Below, one piece after another: positions 6,672 through 14,818 of a stretch of 64,000 nucleotides of DNA. The translations under genes were made by a program, and so were the position numbers. The stretch lies in the IMG/VR virus record IMGVR_UViG_3300044470_000095, positions 1 through 64,000 of that record; one strand, given 5' to 3'. Source of the DNA: a virus. Positions within the stretch are counted from its first letter, which is position 1. Each line of letters begins with the position of its first letter. A model generated the notes under the pieces. It ran no database searches and was not told the origin of the DNA. It saw only the letters and a program-made list of their open reading frames with translations.

Positions 6672-6711
6672 ATAATAGCACTGCTATTTTGCATGTCAAT
6701 AGCAAAGCTAG
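6672..6711 (-). promoter_or_regulatory. Leftward promoter with two repressor operators
   Basis: On the minus strand TTGACA (complement of 6694-6699) and TATTAT (6672-6677) are 16 bp apart. ATAGCACTGCTAT at 6675-6687 overlaps the -10 and ATAGCAAAGCTAG at 6699-6711 abuts the -35, with centres 24 bp apart. The cro promoter at 8424-8451 has the same spacer length and operator placement, so both are probably bound by the same repressor. Confidence 0.75.
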
Positions 6712-6840
6712 TAAATAATTCGAAAAAGAGTAAAATATTCCCCAACCGCCGAAAAGCGGCGAAAAAATACCGGCGCAGGCCGGTGGATGTAGGTAGTTGA
6801 TGTATCAGGTAGGCGAGGCGGCGCGAACCGCCCCGCGTTC

Positions 6841-6936
6841 CTAGGAAGTCATCAAGCCGATGAGAACTTGCAGGAGTGCTGCAAGCGCCCAAAGGTTGAT
6901 TTCCACCTGTATTGCTTTGGTTTTCAGCTTAAACAT
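6841..6936 (-). CDS. Possible 31-aa membrane peptide
   Basis: MFKLKTKAIQVEINLWALAA followed by a hydrophobic LLQVLIGLM end: one amphipathic or membrane-spanning helix. No strong ribosome site. Between this frame and 7203 I see no gene, only a CTCCCCG/CGGGGAG hairpin at 7106-7128 without a T-run. Confidence 0.3.
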   Translation of the reverse strand: MFKLKTKAIQVEINLWALAALLQVLIGLMTS

Positions 6937-7202
6937 GAATGTCTCACGAGTAAGCAGTCGCACCAGGCCTGAGCGACCACTATGGAAATGGTGGCCGTTC
7001 TTTTCAGCGGTTACGAAGTGGTCTGGCCTCACGGTCAGTTTTCTTTACCGCCTTGTAGCAGCACTACGCTACCCCTCGATGTGCGCACAAAGAGGGCGGA
7101 TTACTCCCCGTCGCAGTGGCGGGGAGTTCCGAATTCAATTATTGAACGCTTGTTGGGCAGACTTCGTAGCTGTTGATGGCGACGATAACGCCATTGTTAG
7201 GG

Positions 7203-7466
7203 CTATTTTCGAGTTGCGTACCATCCTCTTGCGTTCATGCAACTTGCAAACATGCTATTACGATTGCCGGCATTCGCATCATATGTGACTTGGTATTTTC
7301 TACCTTGCGCTGTCGCTAGGTTCTCCTGATATGCGCTTGCCGAATCCTGCATGCAGGCGTACTTATCTTGCGCAAACTCCCCTTGCGTGCCGCCGTCCTT
7401 GTGATAGATGGTTTGGCACCCAGCTAATCCCGTTGAAAATAAAATCGGAAGCAATATTTTTTTCAT
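7203..7466 (-). CDS. Small outer-membrane-type lipoprotein
   Basis: 87 residues beginning MKKILLPILFSTGLAGCQ, a signal peptide with lipobox LAGC, so the mature protein should be lipidated. The body is polar with three further cysteines (KYACMQ, ASCMNARGW). It lies downstream of the repressor and the Rap1a-like gene on the same strand and could be made in the lysogen. A surface change or exclusion role is possible but unproven. Confidence 0.65.
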   Translation of the reverse strand: MKKILLPILFSTGLAGCQTIYHKDGGTQGEFAQDKYACMQDSASAYQENLATAQGRKYQVTYDANAGNRNSMFASCMNARGWYATRK

Positions 7467-7502
7467 ATTTCCCTTAGTTCGGCATTCGGCGTGCCGTTGC
7501 GC

Positions 7503-7865
7503 CTATTTCGATACCTTGCATGGAAAGGCTGCGTAAAGAGACCTTGCGACTAGTATTTCTGCTGAGAAGTTCCATTGATCTGGATGAGCTACAAGATAAT
7601 TTTTAGTAATTGCAATAAGTTGGCCTGGCGTGACATTTTGCGGCGCGCAAATAGAAACGCCGTCAAGCGTGTCATAAACCCCGGTTATATAGCCAAGCAA
7701 TTGAAATTCGAATTGATAGTCTTCCTGCGAAAGTGCGCGATTTTCCTTCACTCTATTGTCGGCCTCAATCCATTGATGAAGTTCGCTGCCAGTGTGAAAA
7801 GCGCCAGTTCCGGCCCCATGTGCGGAAAATGAAATAAAAGCAATGAGTGAAATTATTTTCTTCAT
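7503..7865 (-). CDS. Rap1a/Tai-like exported protein
   Basis: 120 residues with a cleavable signal peptide (MKKIISLIAFISFSAHG). Residues 25-118 resemble the Rap1a/Tai domain: TGSELHQW, LLGYITGVYDTLDGVSIC, TPGQLIAITKNYLVAHPDQW and a final LYAAFPCK. Known members are periplasmic immunity proteins of type VI amidase effectors, but many phage and chromosomal copies have no proven role. It sits between the repressor and a lipoprotein, a usual place for genes expressed during lysogeny. Confidence 0.65.
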   Translation of the reverse strand: MKKIISLIAFISFSAHGAGTGAFHTGSELHQWIEADNRVKENRALSQEDYQFEFQLLGYITGVYDTLDGVSICAPQNVTPGQLIAITKNYLVAHPDQWNFSAEILVARSLYAAFPCKVSK

Positions 7866-7876
7866 GGCGTGTGCGC

Positions 7877-8380
7877 TTATTTCTCGGTAATTTTCGATTT
7901 TCCCGGCTTCTTTCCGCCAAATGGATTAGAGACGGATACGTTGCCAGGTTTTGAATCTGTCAGCATGTTGTTGGCACTATGCTCAAGCTCGTGCTGCTGT
8001 TCCTGGGATAATTGGCGATACATCATAATCAGAGCTGCCTCTGGGCCGGTCAGATTTGTAAAGTTCATAACCAATTGACTTGGCGGCGTGGCGGCGGATG
8101 ACGCTGCGTACTCAACAGCCATTTCAGCTAAAGTCGGACTGAAATCTCCAATCCTCACATTAAGCCCATCGGCAAATGCCTTTGCGGCCTTCAAGTTCAG
8201 TGATCGCTTGGCATTCAAATACTGCCAAACCATTCCTTGTGTTCCTATTTCAAACTGCAAACCAAAAGCACCCTGCGATAAATCTTGTTTTTCAAATAAC
8301 GCTTTCAAGCGATTGGCATCCTCAACCTGCCAATCGTCCAATTTTGCTTTATTCGCTTTTGCTGGTTCTTTTTTCATCAT
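7877..8380 (-). CDS. CI-like phage repressor (HTH, no peptidase domain)
   Basis: 167 residues. A helix-turn-helix (DLSQGAFGLQFEIGTQGMVW, then LNAKRSLNLKAAKAFADGL) occupies residues about 25-75. The rest is a short helical region with no S24 Ser/Lys dyad, so self-cleavage is unlikely. The gene is divergent from the Cro-like gene at 8458, with operators in the 77-bp gap. It probably holds both the cro promoter and the 6.68-kb promoter shut. Confidence 0.8.
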   Translation of the reverse strand: MMKKEPAKANKAKLDDWQVEDANRLKALFEKQDLSQGAFGLQFEIGTQGMVWQYLNAKRSLNLKAAKAFADGLNVRIGDFSPTLAEMAVEYAASSAATPPSQLVMNFTNLTGPEAALIMMYRQLSQEQQHELEHSANNMLTDSKPGNVSVSNPFGGKKPGKSKITEK

Positions 8381-8386
8381 TCGAGC

Positions 8387-8451
8387 ATAGCAATGCTATT
8401 TTAAAGTGCAACGAGCAAAGCTGTTGACATGATAAATAGCTGTGCTATTAT
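8387..8451. promoter_or_regulatory. OR-like control region: three operators and cro promoter
   Basis: ATAGCAATGCTAT (8387-8399), a weaker CGAGCAAAGCTGT (8412-8424) and ATAGCTGTGCTAT (8436-8448) are spaced 24-25 bp centre to centre, like lambda OR3-OR2-OR1. The rightward promoter has TTGACA at 8424-8429 and TATTAT at 8446-8451, 16 bp apart, overlapped by the second and third sites. The predicted transcription start is at or within a base or two of the ATG at 8458, so the cro message may be leaderless. Confidence 0.8.
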
Positions 8452-8457
8452 GTTTGC

Positions 8458-8694
8458 ATGGATATACAAACATACCTCACCGAAAACGACATTAGCAAAG
8501 CCGAATTTGCTCGGAAAATTGGCGTTTCAAGCGACCTTGTGTATCAGTGGATAAAGGGGTTACGCCCAGTCGCAATCCCGCATTGCAAAACAATATTTGC
8601 GGAAACAAAAGGTATTGTGACTCTTCAAATATTGCGTCCGAATGACTGGCAAAAAATCTGGCCCGAACTCTCCCAAACAGAGGTAGCGAAATGA
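8458..8694 (+). CDS. Cro-like regulator (YdaS type)
   Basis: 78 residues. SKAEFARKIGVSSDLVYQWI is a clear helix-turn-helix, followed by the RPVAIPHCKTI segment usual in Cro/YdaS proteins and a C-terminus ending LRPNDWQKIWPEL. First gene of the rightward early operon and divergent from the repressor. No Shine-Dalgarno sequence precedes the start, in line with a leaderless transcript. Its stop overlaps the next start. Confidence 0.82.
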   Translation: MDIQTYLTENDISKAEFARKIGVSSDLVYQWIKGLRPVAIPHCKTIFAETKGIVTLQILRPNDWQKIWPELSQTEVAK

Positions 8695-8852
8695 CCTGCC
8701 GCCGCTGCCAATCACCGGTCCCAATCGCAATGAAAGCTCGCACAGATCCAGGCGAACAATCGTACTGCGCGCCGTGCGTCGAGACGATGGGCGAGGGATA
8801 CGAGCGGAACCTGGGCGACGTGCTGGATTTGACGCCGCTTGAGTTTGAGTGA
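8691..8852 (+). CDS. Small zinc-ribbon protein
   Basis: 53 residues with CxxC at positions 3-6 and CAPC around residue 26, a likely single zinc site, then an acidic tail. It overlaps the Cro stop (ATGA). The reconstructed gene at 332-2558 has the same layout after its own Cro gene. Function unknown. Confidence 0.7.
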   Translation: MTCRRCQSPVPIAMKARTDPGEQSYCAPCVETMGEGYERNLGDVLDLTPLEFE

Positions 8853-8926
8853 TTTGGTTTCGAGTTCATGAAAAAAATTTTCACATAAAACCGACCTTCA
8901 ACCATCGTCAATTCGATTGCATCCAA

Positions 8927-9154
8927 ATGAAGACACTTGACTTACGCATCCGGCGCCCCATCAAACCGATCAATTCCGAGGACTGGAAGACATGGGACTC
9001 GGAAGCGAAGGTCATTACCGACATGGTGAAAAGCAGCGGTCTCCAAGGCACAAAGCGGCGGCGCACGCCTCTCCGAGCGCGATATGGAGGCGTTGATGGA
9101 CGGTTGCGGCAGCGAGTCGTGGATTCACTATTGGCTGCTCAAGCGGGGCTATGA
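8927..9154 (+). CDS. Hypothetical protein, C-terminal end doubtful
   Basis: Begins MKTLDLRIRRPIKPINSEDW. The first 40 residues look genuine. The remainder overlaps the next frame, which has better protein composition, so a frameshift around 9045-9080 may have separated one gene into two. An earlier start at 8849 lacks support. Confidence 0.35.
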   Translation: MKTLDLRIRRPIKPINSEDWKTWDSEAKVITDMVKSSGLQGTKRRRTPLRARYGGVDGRLRQRVVDSLLAAQAGL

Positions 9155-9287
9155 CCCGCGATCACTGCGCCGGATCGAATCCGATATCGAAAAGGAAAAT
9201 CGCGAACTCCGCGAAAAGCTGGCAACCGTCGAGGCTGAACGCGCAGTTGAGTTACGACTATTCACAAAATTGAGGAGCGCTGCGTGA
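9084..9287 (+). CDS. Small coiled-coil protein
   Basis: 67 residues. The second half (IESDIEKENRELREKLATVE) is a heptad-type coiled coil. Its frame is open upstream to about 9028, so it could be the continuation of the 8927 gene after a frameshift. The stop overlaps the next ATG at 9284. Confidence 0.5.
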   Translation: MEALMDGCGSESWIHYWLLKRGYDPRSLRRIESDIEKENRELREKLATVEAERAVELRLFTKLRSAA

Positions 9288-9517
9288 AAACTGCACTGAC
9301 CGCCCAAGAAAAAAACGAAATAGTTCGCCATGCTTTGCTTGCCGAAGCCGGCGAATGGAATCCAATCAGCCCGACAGAACTTGCTCGAAAAATCAATCAA
9401 CCCTGGTGTGTTATCGACGGCTTCGCAAGTTCGGCTGCGGTTTGCCCAATCCTGAAAAGGATCGGCGCGCAGAAAGCCGGTCGCGGATCGCACGTCAAAT
9501 ACTGGATGCCAAAATGA
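9284..9517 (+). CDS. Hypothetical early protein
   Basis: 77 residues. SPTELARKINQPWCVIDGFA followed by SAAVCPILKRIGAQKAGRGS suggests a small winged-helix fold. It is coupled by ATGA overlaps to both neighbours. Function unknown. Confidence 0.6.
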   Translation: MKTALTAQEKNEIVRHALLAEAGEWNPISPTELARKINQPWCVIDGFASSAAVCPILKRIGAQKAGRGSHVKYWMPK

Positions 9518-9891
9518 CGATTCGCATACCTCCCGCAAGGTGCGTCAATCAGCATCGCGTTGGCCGCTTCATATTCGAGCGCGGCCCGAAGTCGAAAGCG
9601 TCGATCTTGCAATTCATGCGCCGACACTGCGCCGATTTTTCCGTGCATGAGGTCGTCAAGAAAATGATTGGTCTTGGCTTGATCGAAGAATTTGGCGGAT
9701 TGCTTTATATCTGCGAAGAACTCAAGACGCACTATACCGACATCGACGCCGCCCGCTCCGCGCAGCAAGCGGTAATCACGCCGCCGCGCACGTTTGTTCG
9801 ATCTGGAACGCTTGACTGCAAGGCTCTGTATGCCGGCGCGCTGGGGCGCATTGGCACGTTGCGGTCGCCATTGAATATGGGAAACCCATGA
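9514..9891 (+). CDS. Hypothetical early protein (winged-helix-like)
   Basis: 125 residues from the ATG that overlaps the previous stop (MTIRIPPARCVNQH). KASILQFMRRH...DFSVHEVVKKMIGLGLIEEFGG reads as a DNA-binding winged helix in residues about 25-70. A longer open frame from 9355 exists but would overlap the upstream gene fully. It lies next to the helicase/methylase gene. Confidence 0.6.
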   Translation: MTIRIPPARCVNQHRVGRFIFERGPKSKASILQFMRRHCADFSVHEVVKKMIGLGLIEEFGGLLYICEELKTHYTDIDAARSAQQAVITPPRTFVRSGTLDCKALYAGALGRIGTLRSPLNMGNP

Positions 9892-12491
9892 CTGACGCAT
9901 ACCACGAATTTTTGCGCGGCAAGATCAAACTGGCGCAGCGCAAGGGTTTTGACGTTCCTCTTGACGAAATAAATTCCGGTCTGAAGCCTCACACTCGGGA
10001 CATTGTCCGGTGGGCACTTGCCGGCGGCCAGCGCGCAATCTTCGCTTCGTTTGGCCTGCACAAGACGGCAACGCAACTCGAAATTATGAGGCTCATTGGC
10101 GCGCATTACGATGGTCTGCGCGGCATCGTTTTGCCGCTTGGGGTGCGCCAAGAGTTCATGCGCGAGGTTGTAAAACGCTTTACCGGAGAATATGCCGTCG
10201 ACCTTCGCTTTATTCGCTCCGATGCCGAGATCGGCGACGACCGCACTATCTACATGACGAATTACGAATCGGTGCGCGAAGGCAAGATCGATATTTCAAA
10301 ATTTCGCGCAACAACACTTGATGAGGCGAGCGTTTTACGCAGTTACGGTAGCAAGACCTATCAGGAGTTCTTGCCCGCGTTCGAGCCGGTCGAGTTCAAA
10401 TTCGTTGCTACCGCAACGCCAAGCCCCAACCGCTTTAAAGAACTGATCCATTACGCCGGCTACCTGGGTGTCATGGATACGGGGCAAGCGCTTACACGAT
10501 TCTTCCAGCGCGACAGCGAGAAGGCTGGAAATCTCACGCTCTACCCGCACAAAGAAGCTGAATTCTGGATGTGGGTTGCGAGCTGGGCGGTTTTCATTCA
10601 GCGACCAAGCGATCTTGGCTATTCCGACGAAGGCTACGAACTTCCGCCGCTCGACGTCCGCTATCACGAGGTGCCGAGCAATTACGCTGCCGCCGGCGCC
10701 GAAAAGAACGGTCAAGGCCTGTTGATACCGAATGTCGCAATGAGTTTGTCATCCGCCGCCGGCGAGAAACGCCACAGCATGGATGCGCGGGTCGCCAAGG
10801 TTGCGGAAATCATGGCCGAGTCGCCAGACGATCATTTCGTGATCTGGCACGATTTGGAAGACGAGCGCCACGCGATTCAACGGGAAATTTCCAGTGTGGT
10901 CAGTGTTTGGGGTACGCAGGAACTCGAAGAGAGAGAGCAGCGCATTGCGGATTTCAGCGACGGCAAGATCAAGGATTTATCGACCAAGCCCATCATCGCC
11001 GGGTCGGGGTGCAATTTCCAAGTGCATTGCCACCGCGAGATATTCGCTGGCATCGGCTTCAAATTCAACGACTTCATTCAGGCGATCCACCGTGTTCAGC
11101 GCTTCCAGCAAGCGCACCCGGTACGGATCGACATCGTTCACACCGAGGTCGAGCGCAAGGTGTTGGCTGACCTGCAGGCGAAATGGCGACAACACGATGA
11201 GATGCAGGTCAAGATGTCCGAAATCATCCGCACCTACGGCCTGGACCAGCTGCAGATGCAAGACACGCTGGCGCGCACCATCGGCGTCGAGCGCGCCGAG
11301 GTTCGCGGAAAATACTTCACGGTTGCCAACAACGATTGCGTGCTGGAAGCGCGGACGAAGGAAGCGAACTCGGTCGGCTTGATCGTGACATCAGTTCCTT
11401 TCGCGAACCATTATGAGTATACGCCGAGCTACAACGACTTCGGCCACACCCAGGATAACAATCATTTCTGGTCGCAGATGGATTTCCTGACTCCTGAGCT
11501 TTACCGGATACTGCAACCTGGTCGAATCTACGCCTGCCACGTCAAGGACCGGATCAATTTCGGCAACGTGACCGGATTCGGCTTGCCGACCAGCAGTCCG
11601 TTCCACTGCGAAGCGACCATGCACGGTATCAAGCACGGTTTCGACTATCTCGGCGTCATCACCGTTGTAACGGACGTGGTGCGCGAGAACAATCAAACCT
11701 ACCGCCTCGGATACTCGGAAGTCTGCAAGGACGGCACGAAGATGAGCGTCGGCTCGCCGGAATACATTATTCTTTTTCACAAGCCGCAGTCGGATCGATC
11801 GCGCGGCTATGCCGACGTGCCAGTCAGTAAGGAAAAGCCTCTATGTATGGACGATGACGGCGTTATAGGTCCATTTGATAGAAGAGCGGCGCCTGTTGCT
11901 GGGACCGGCTACAGCGTCGCGCGCTGGCAGATTGATGCGCATGCATTCTGGCGCTCAAGCGGCAACCGGCTGTTGACGGCTGAAGAGTTGGCGGCCTACG
12001 GAACGGCGAAACTGGCCAAGATGTTCACCGAGATGTCGCTGAACAACGTCTACGACTACGAATACCATGTGCGCGTCGGCGAAGCGCTGCTGGCCAAGAA
12101 GTCGCTGCCCGCCGATTACATGAGCCTGGCGCCCGGCAGCAACGATCCGGTGGTGTGGCACGACATCGTGCGCATGCGGACATTGAATGGCGAGCAGTCG
12201 GCGCGCGCGGTCGAGAAACACGTATGTCCGTTCCAGATCGATATCGTCGACCGCCTCATCACACGCTACAGCAACCCAGGTGATTTGGTCTACGATCCGT
12301 TCGCCGGATTGGGTACAGTGCCAGTACGTGCGCTGAAGCTGGGGCGTCGTGGTGCCGGCTCCGAATTGAGTTCCGCCTACTTTGCCGACCAGGTGCATTA
12401 CCTGCAGGCGATGGAGCGCGAAATCAGCATGCCGACACTTTTTGATTTCGAGCAAATGGAAGCGTTGGAAGCGATGGAGGCCGTAGCGTGA
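9888..12491 (+). CDS. SNF2-like helicase fused to beta-class DNA methyltransferase
   Basis: 867 residues. The N-terminal half is a superfamily-2 helicase-like domain with a divergent Walker A (FGLHKT, about residue 55-60), a LDEAS motif near 144, and a C-terminal helicase part ending in AIHRVQRFQQ. The second half is an amino-methyltransferase with catalytic motif IV as TSVPF (residue about 501) and AdoMet motif I as DPFAGLGT (about 803). The IV-before-I order is that of beta-class N4-cytosine/N6-adenine enzymes. The second proline of the usual S/DPPY is retained and the first replaced. It probably modifies phage DNA to evade restriction. Target sequence unknown. Confidence 0.85.
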   Translation: MTDAYHEFLRGKIKLAQRKGFDVPLDEINSGLKPHTRDIVRWALAGGQRAIFASFGLHKTATQLEIMRLIGAHYDGLRGIVLPLGVRQEFMREVVKRFTGEYAVDLRFIRSDAEIGDDRTIYMTNYESVREGKIDISKFRATTLDEASVLRSYGSKTYQEFLPAFEPVEFKFVATATPSPNRFKELIHYAGYLGVMDTGQALTRFFQRDSEKAGNLTLYPHKEAEFWMWVASWAVFIQRPSDLGYSDEGYELPPLDVRYHEVPSNYAAAGAEKNGQGLLIPNVAMSLSSAAGEKRHSMDARVAKVAEIMAESPDDHFVIWHDLEDERHAIQREISSVVSVWGTQELEEREQRIADFSDGKIKDLSTKPIIAGSGCNFQVHCHREIFAGIGFKFNDFIQAIHRVQRFQQAHPVRIDIVHTEVERKVLADLQAKWRQHDEMQVKMSEIIRTYGLDQLQMQDTLARTIGVERAEVRGKYFTVANNDCVLEARTKEANSVGLIVTSVPFANHYEYTPSYNDFGHTQDNNHFWSQMDFLTPELYRILQPGRIYACHVKDRINFGNVTGFGLPTSSPFHCEATMHGIKHGFDYLGVITVVTDVVRENNQTYRLGYSEVCKDGTKMSVGSPEYIILFHKPQSDRSRGYADVPVSKEKPLCMDDDGVIGPFDRRAAPVAGTGYSVARWQIDAHAFWRSSGNRLLTAEELAAYGTAKLAKMFTEMSLNNVYDYEYHVRVGEALLAKKSLPADYMSLAPGSNDPVVWHDIVRMRTLNGEQSARAVEKHVCPFQIDIVDRLITRYSNPGDLVYDPFAGLGTVPVRALKLGRRGAGSELSSAYFADQVHYLQAMEREISMPTLFDFEQMEALEAMEAVA

Positions 12492-13015
12492 GCGAATGCC
12501 TACTTATGCGAGATCGCAGCATCGCGGTCACACCAGCCGAGAGCGAAGCCGCCCACAAGGTATTGACAAAAGGTTTGCGCGGCATCGACGACAAGAATCA
12601 AAAGCGGTGGCTGCGATTCCTGAAAAACGTCTTCAACCTTGAAGATGGCGAAATCGCTGAAATCGGCACGCGCATTCCGCGCTGCGGCCCATTCCATCGT
12701 TACCACATGGCCGTCGAGCAGGCTGTTTTCAACGCGCAAGAGCGCTTCCAGCATTTCGAGCAGTTCCGCAACTGGCTGAAGATCGGATCCGGGTTCTGCG
12801 ACTGGTGTGCCGGCCCTAAAGGTGGAGTCATCCCAATCCCGCGCTCGATCAGTTACGCCGAGTTGGAAGAAGACCCGATGCGCGAGTTTCACGCCGACAT
12901 GCTGGTGTTCCTGCGCGGCCCGCACGCGGCATTCTATCTTTGGAAGCATCTGGGCGCGACCAAGGCCAACGAGATGATGGAAACCGTGTTGCGCGAGTTC
13001 GAGAGGCAAGGATGA
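12488..13015 (+). CDS. DUF1367-like phage protein
   Basis: 175 residues. HKVLTKGLRGIDDKNQKRWL and the end FRNWLKIGSGFCDWC... PRSISYAELEEDPMREFHAD resemble DUF1367 proteins (Rap/NinB-region neighbours of unknown function) found in early regions of many enterobacterial and burkholderial phages. Coupled by overlap to both neighbours. The biochemical role is not known. Confidence 0.6.
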   Translation: MSECLLMRDRSIAVTPAESEAAHKVLTKGLRGIDDKNQKRWLRFLKNVFNLEDGEIAEIGTRIPRCGPFHRYHMAVEQAVFNAQERFQHFEQFRNWLKIGSGFCDWCAGPKGGVIPIPRSISYAELEEDPMREFHADMLVFLRGPHAAFYLWKHLGATKANEMMETVLREFERQG

Positions 13016-13419
13016 CTATCACCACCTCCAGAGAGCAGCGCCGCCAACTTGCACGCGACAACGCCAAACTACCATCCGCTCTCGTCGAAATTCCACCGCA
13101 TGAATGGCCGGAAATAACGCCTACAGGATTAGTCAAGGTATTTAGATCAAGGAATTTTCTTGTTCAAGTATATGAGGCAGAACATCTTGATGGCTATCGC
13201 CGGCTTTCGATATGCCGCTCTGCGATAGACACGGAATCTGGACGATGGAAAGAAAATATTACCTGGGACGAACTGCAACAATTGAAGCGTGAAGCTGGGT
13301 ACGGTGATATTGATGCCGTTGAAGTTTTTCCGGCAGATCGAGATGTCGTGAATGTTGCAAACATGAGGCATCTGTTTTTGATGGAATCGCCGCTTTCGTT
13401 TGCATGGCGGAAGAAATGA
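13012..13419 (+). CDS. DUF7694-like phage protein
   Basis: 135 residues from the ATG overlapping the previous stop. SRNFLVQVYEAEHLDGYRRLS, ITWDELQQLKREAGYG and DAVEVFPADRDVVN are typical of a small protein found beside Ref/HNH nucleases in phages. Local AT content is higher than its neighbours between 13130 and 13400. Function unknown. Confidence 0.55.
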   Translation: MTITTSREQRRQLARDNAKLPSALVEIPPHEWPEITPTGLVKVFRSRNFLVQVYEAEHLDGYRRLSICRSAIDTESGRWKENITWDELQQLKREAGYGDIDAVEVFPADRDVVNVANMRHLFLMESPLSFAWRKK

Positions 13420-13841
13420 TGCGTCGCTCTACACTCAAACCGTCGACCACGCCCATGAAGCGCAGCGCCTTCAAACCACGCTTCGCCAAATCAAACGCGC
13501 TGACGGTGCCGGTGCGCAAGCCGATGAAGTCGCACGGCAAGAAGCGCCCGACAGCCGAGGAAAGTGCCTGGATGGCCTTTGTCGCTGGCTTCGGCTGCGT
13601 GGTCTGCTGGAACGATCACGGACAACGAACACCTTGCGATGTGCATCATATCGTTGAAGGTGGCCGGCGGTTAGGACATCTTTGGACAATCGGCCTTTGT
13701 CCTGGCCATCATCGCAATAATGAGCCGGGAAAGCTAGCTCGCCATGTGAATAAATCGAGATTTGAGGCGACGTATGGCGATGAGTACGAGCTGCACGCTT
13801 ACCTTTTGACGCAGTACGAATTGAAGAGGCTCGGACAGTGA
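13416..13841 (+). CDS. Ref-like HNH nuclease (recombination enhancement family)
   Basis: About 141 residues. A lysine/arginine/proline-rich disordered N-terminus is followed by a zinc-bound HNH core: GCVVC, DVHHIVEGGRRLGH, LCPGHH and a C-terminal helix. This matches phage P1 Ref, a RecA-dependent nuclease that cuts at displacement loops. I use the ATG at 13416 (GGAAGAA upstream, overlapping the prior stop). 13404 is also open. It sits with replication and recombination genes. Confidence 0.7.
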   Translation: MMRRSTLKPSTTPMKRSAFKPRFAKSNALTVPVRKPMKSHGKKRPTAEESAWMAFVAGFGCVVCWNDHGQRTPCDVHHIVEGGRRLGHLWTIGLCPGHHRNNEPGKLARHVNKSRFEATYGDEYELHAYLLTQYELKRLGQ

Positions 13842-14818
13842 CCGACTTACCTGACCCATTGACGCCGGCGGATTGCGATTTGTCCGACTTCCAGTACATG
13901 GAACTCGACGTCAGGCGCTTGCGTGATTCGAAATTCGCGTCAACACCGAGTGGCGATGCTTTTCGCGCTGGCGTGCTTCTCTGGTGCGCGTCGTGGCACC
14001 AGATACCCGCCGGCTCGCTGCCAGACGACGATATTGAACTCGCCAACCTCTCCGGTTTTGGCCGCATGCCTGTATCGGTCAAGGAATGGAAGAAGCTGCG
14101 CGCCGAGGCGCTGACCGGCTTCATCAAATGCAGCGATGGCCGCCTCTATCATCCAGTGATAGCTGAAAAAGCGCAGGCCGCATTCGCCGCAAAAGGAACA
14201 TACGCATACAAGAAATTTCTTGACCGCATGCGCAAAGAGAACATGGTGCGCGAGAAAACCGGCAAGCCGTTGTTTGGAATTCCTACTGTTGAGCAATGGA
14301 AATCCGGCGCATACCCCCATGGAGTTCCACCTGAAAGCAATCAATTTCCAACGGAATTACCTACAATTTCCAGTGGAATTCCAGAGGAAAACCTTCTTAA
14401 AGGGAACGGAGAGGGAACGGAACGGAGAGGGAACGGAGAGGGAGACTTATTAAAACCTGCCGATCCTGTCGGATCGGGCGGCGATGCCGCCAAGAGTCCG
14501 GCTGAGTTGACCAAGGACGAACTCTGGAAGGTTGGCAAGTCGCTGCTCAGTGGCGCTGGCATGCCGCCGGCGCAGTGCGGCAGCTTCGTCGGCAAGCTCT
14601 GCAAGGATTACGGCGACGCCATTGTGATTGACGCCGTGCGCGCCACGGTGGTTGCCCGACCTGCCGACCCCGCCGAATACCTCAAGGCGACCTGCATGCG
14701 CGCAAAGGGAGAACGTGCATCCGCGCCGGTCACGAATCTCAAAGCCGCCCAGGAAGCCTCTAACGCCGAAGCCAGGCGTCGCCTTGGAATTGATGATGAA
14801 AGGACCATTGATGCATAG
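13838..14818 (+). CDS. DUF1376-type replication protein (O-like)
   Basis: 326 residues. Residues 15-100 fit DUF1376, a winged-helix-like domain seen in phage replication proteins (YMELDVRRLRDSKF, AGVLLWCASWHQIPAGSLPDDD). A low-complexity linker (about 165-205, rich in Gly, Glu, Asn and Pro) leads to a C-terminal helical domain (ELWKVGKSLLSGAGMPPAQC). DNA encoding the linker carries short palindromic repeats and a purine tract, like lambda ori inside gene O. It probably binds the origin and recruits the replisome through the next gene product. Confidence 0.65.
   Translation: MTDLPDPLTPADCDLSDFQYMELDVRRLRDSKFASTPSGDAFRAGVLLWCASWHQIPAGSLPDDDIELANLSGFGRMPVSVKEWKKLRAEALTGFIKCSDGRLYHPVIAEKAQAAFAAKGTYAYKKFLDRMRKENMVREKTGKPLFGIPTVEQWKSGAYPHGVPPESNQFPTELPTISSGIPEENLLKGNGEGTERRGNGEGDLLKPADPVGSGGDAAKSPAELTKDELWKVGKSLLSGAGMPPAQCGSFVGKLCKDYGDAIVIDAVRATVVARPADPAEYLKATCMRAKGERASAPVTNLKAAQEASNAEARRRLGIDDERTIDA
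14343..14456. other. Candidate replication origin inside the replication gene
   Basis: Two near-identical sites, AATTTCCAACGGAATTACC (14343-14361) and AATTTCCAGTGGAATTCC (14365-14382), are imperfect palindromes spaced 22 bp. They are followed by a purine tract of GGGAACGGAGA-type units (14401-14444) and then an A/T stretch. Iterons followed by a purine-rich, easily melted tract in an O-like gene is the lambdoid origin plan. No functional evidence. Confidence 0.45.

Noticed and set aside
6720-6790. CCGCC...GGCGG-type hairpin near 6750 as a terminator
   Set aside because: The T-run precedes the stem for the minus strand and A residues follow it on the plus strand, so neither orientation gives an intrinsic terminator.
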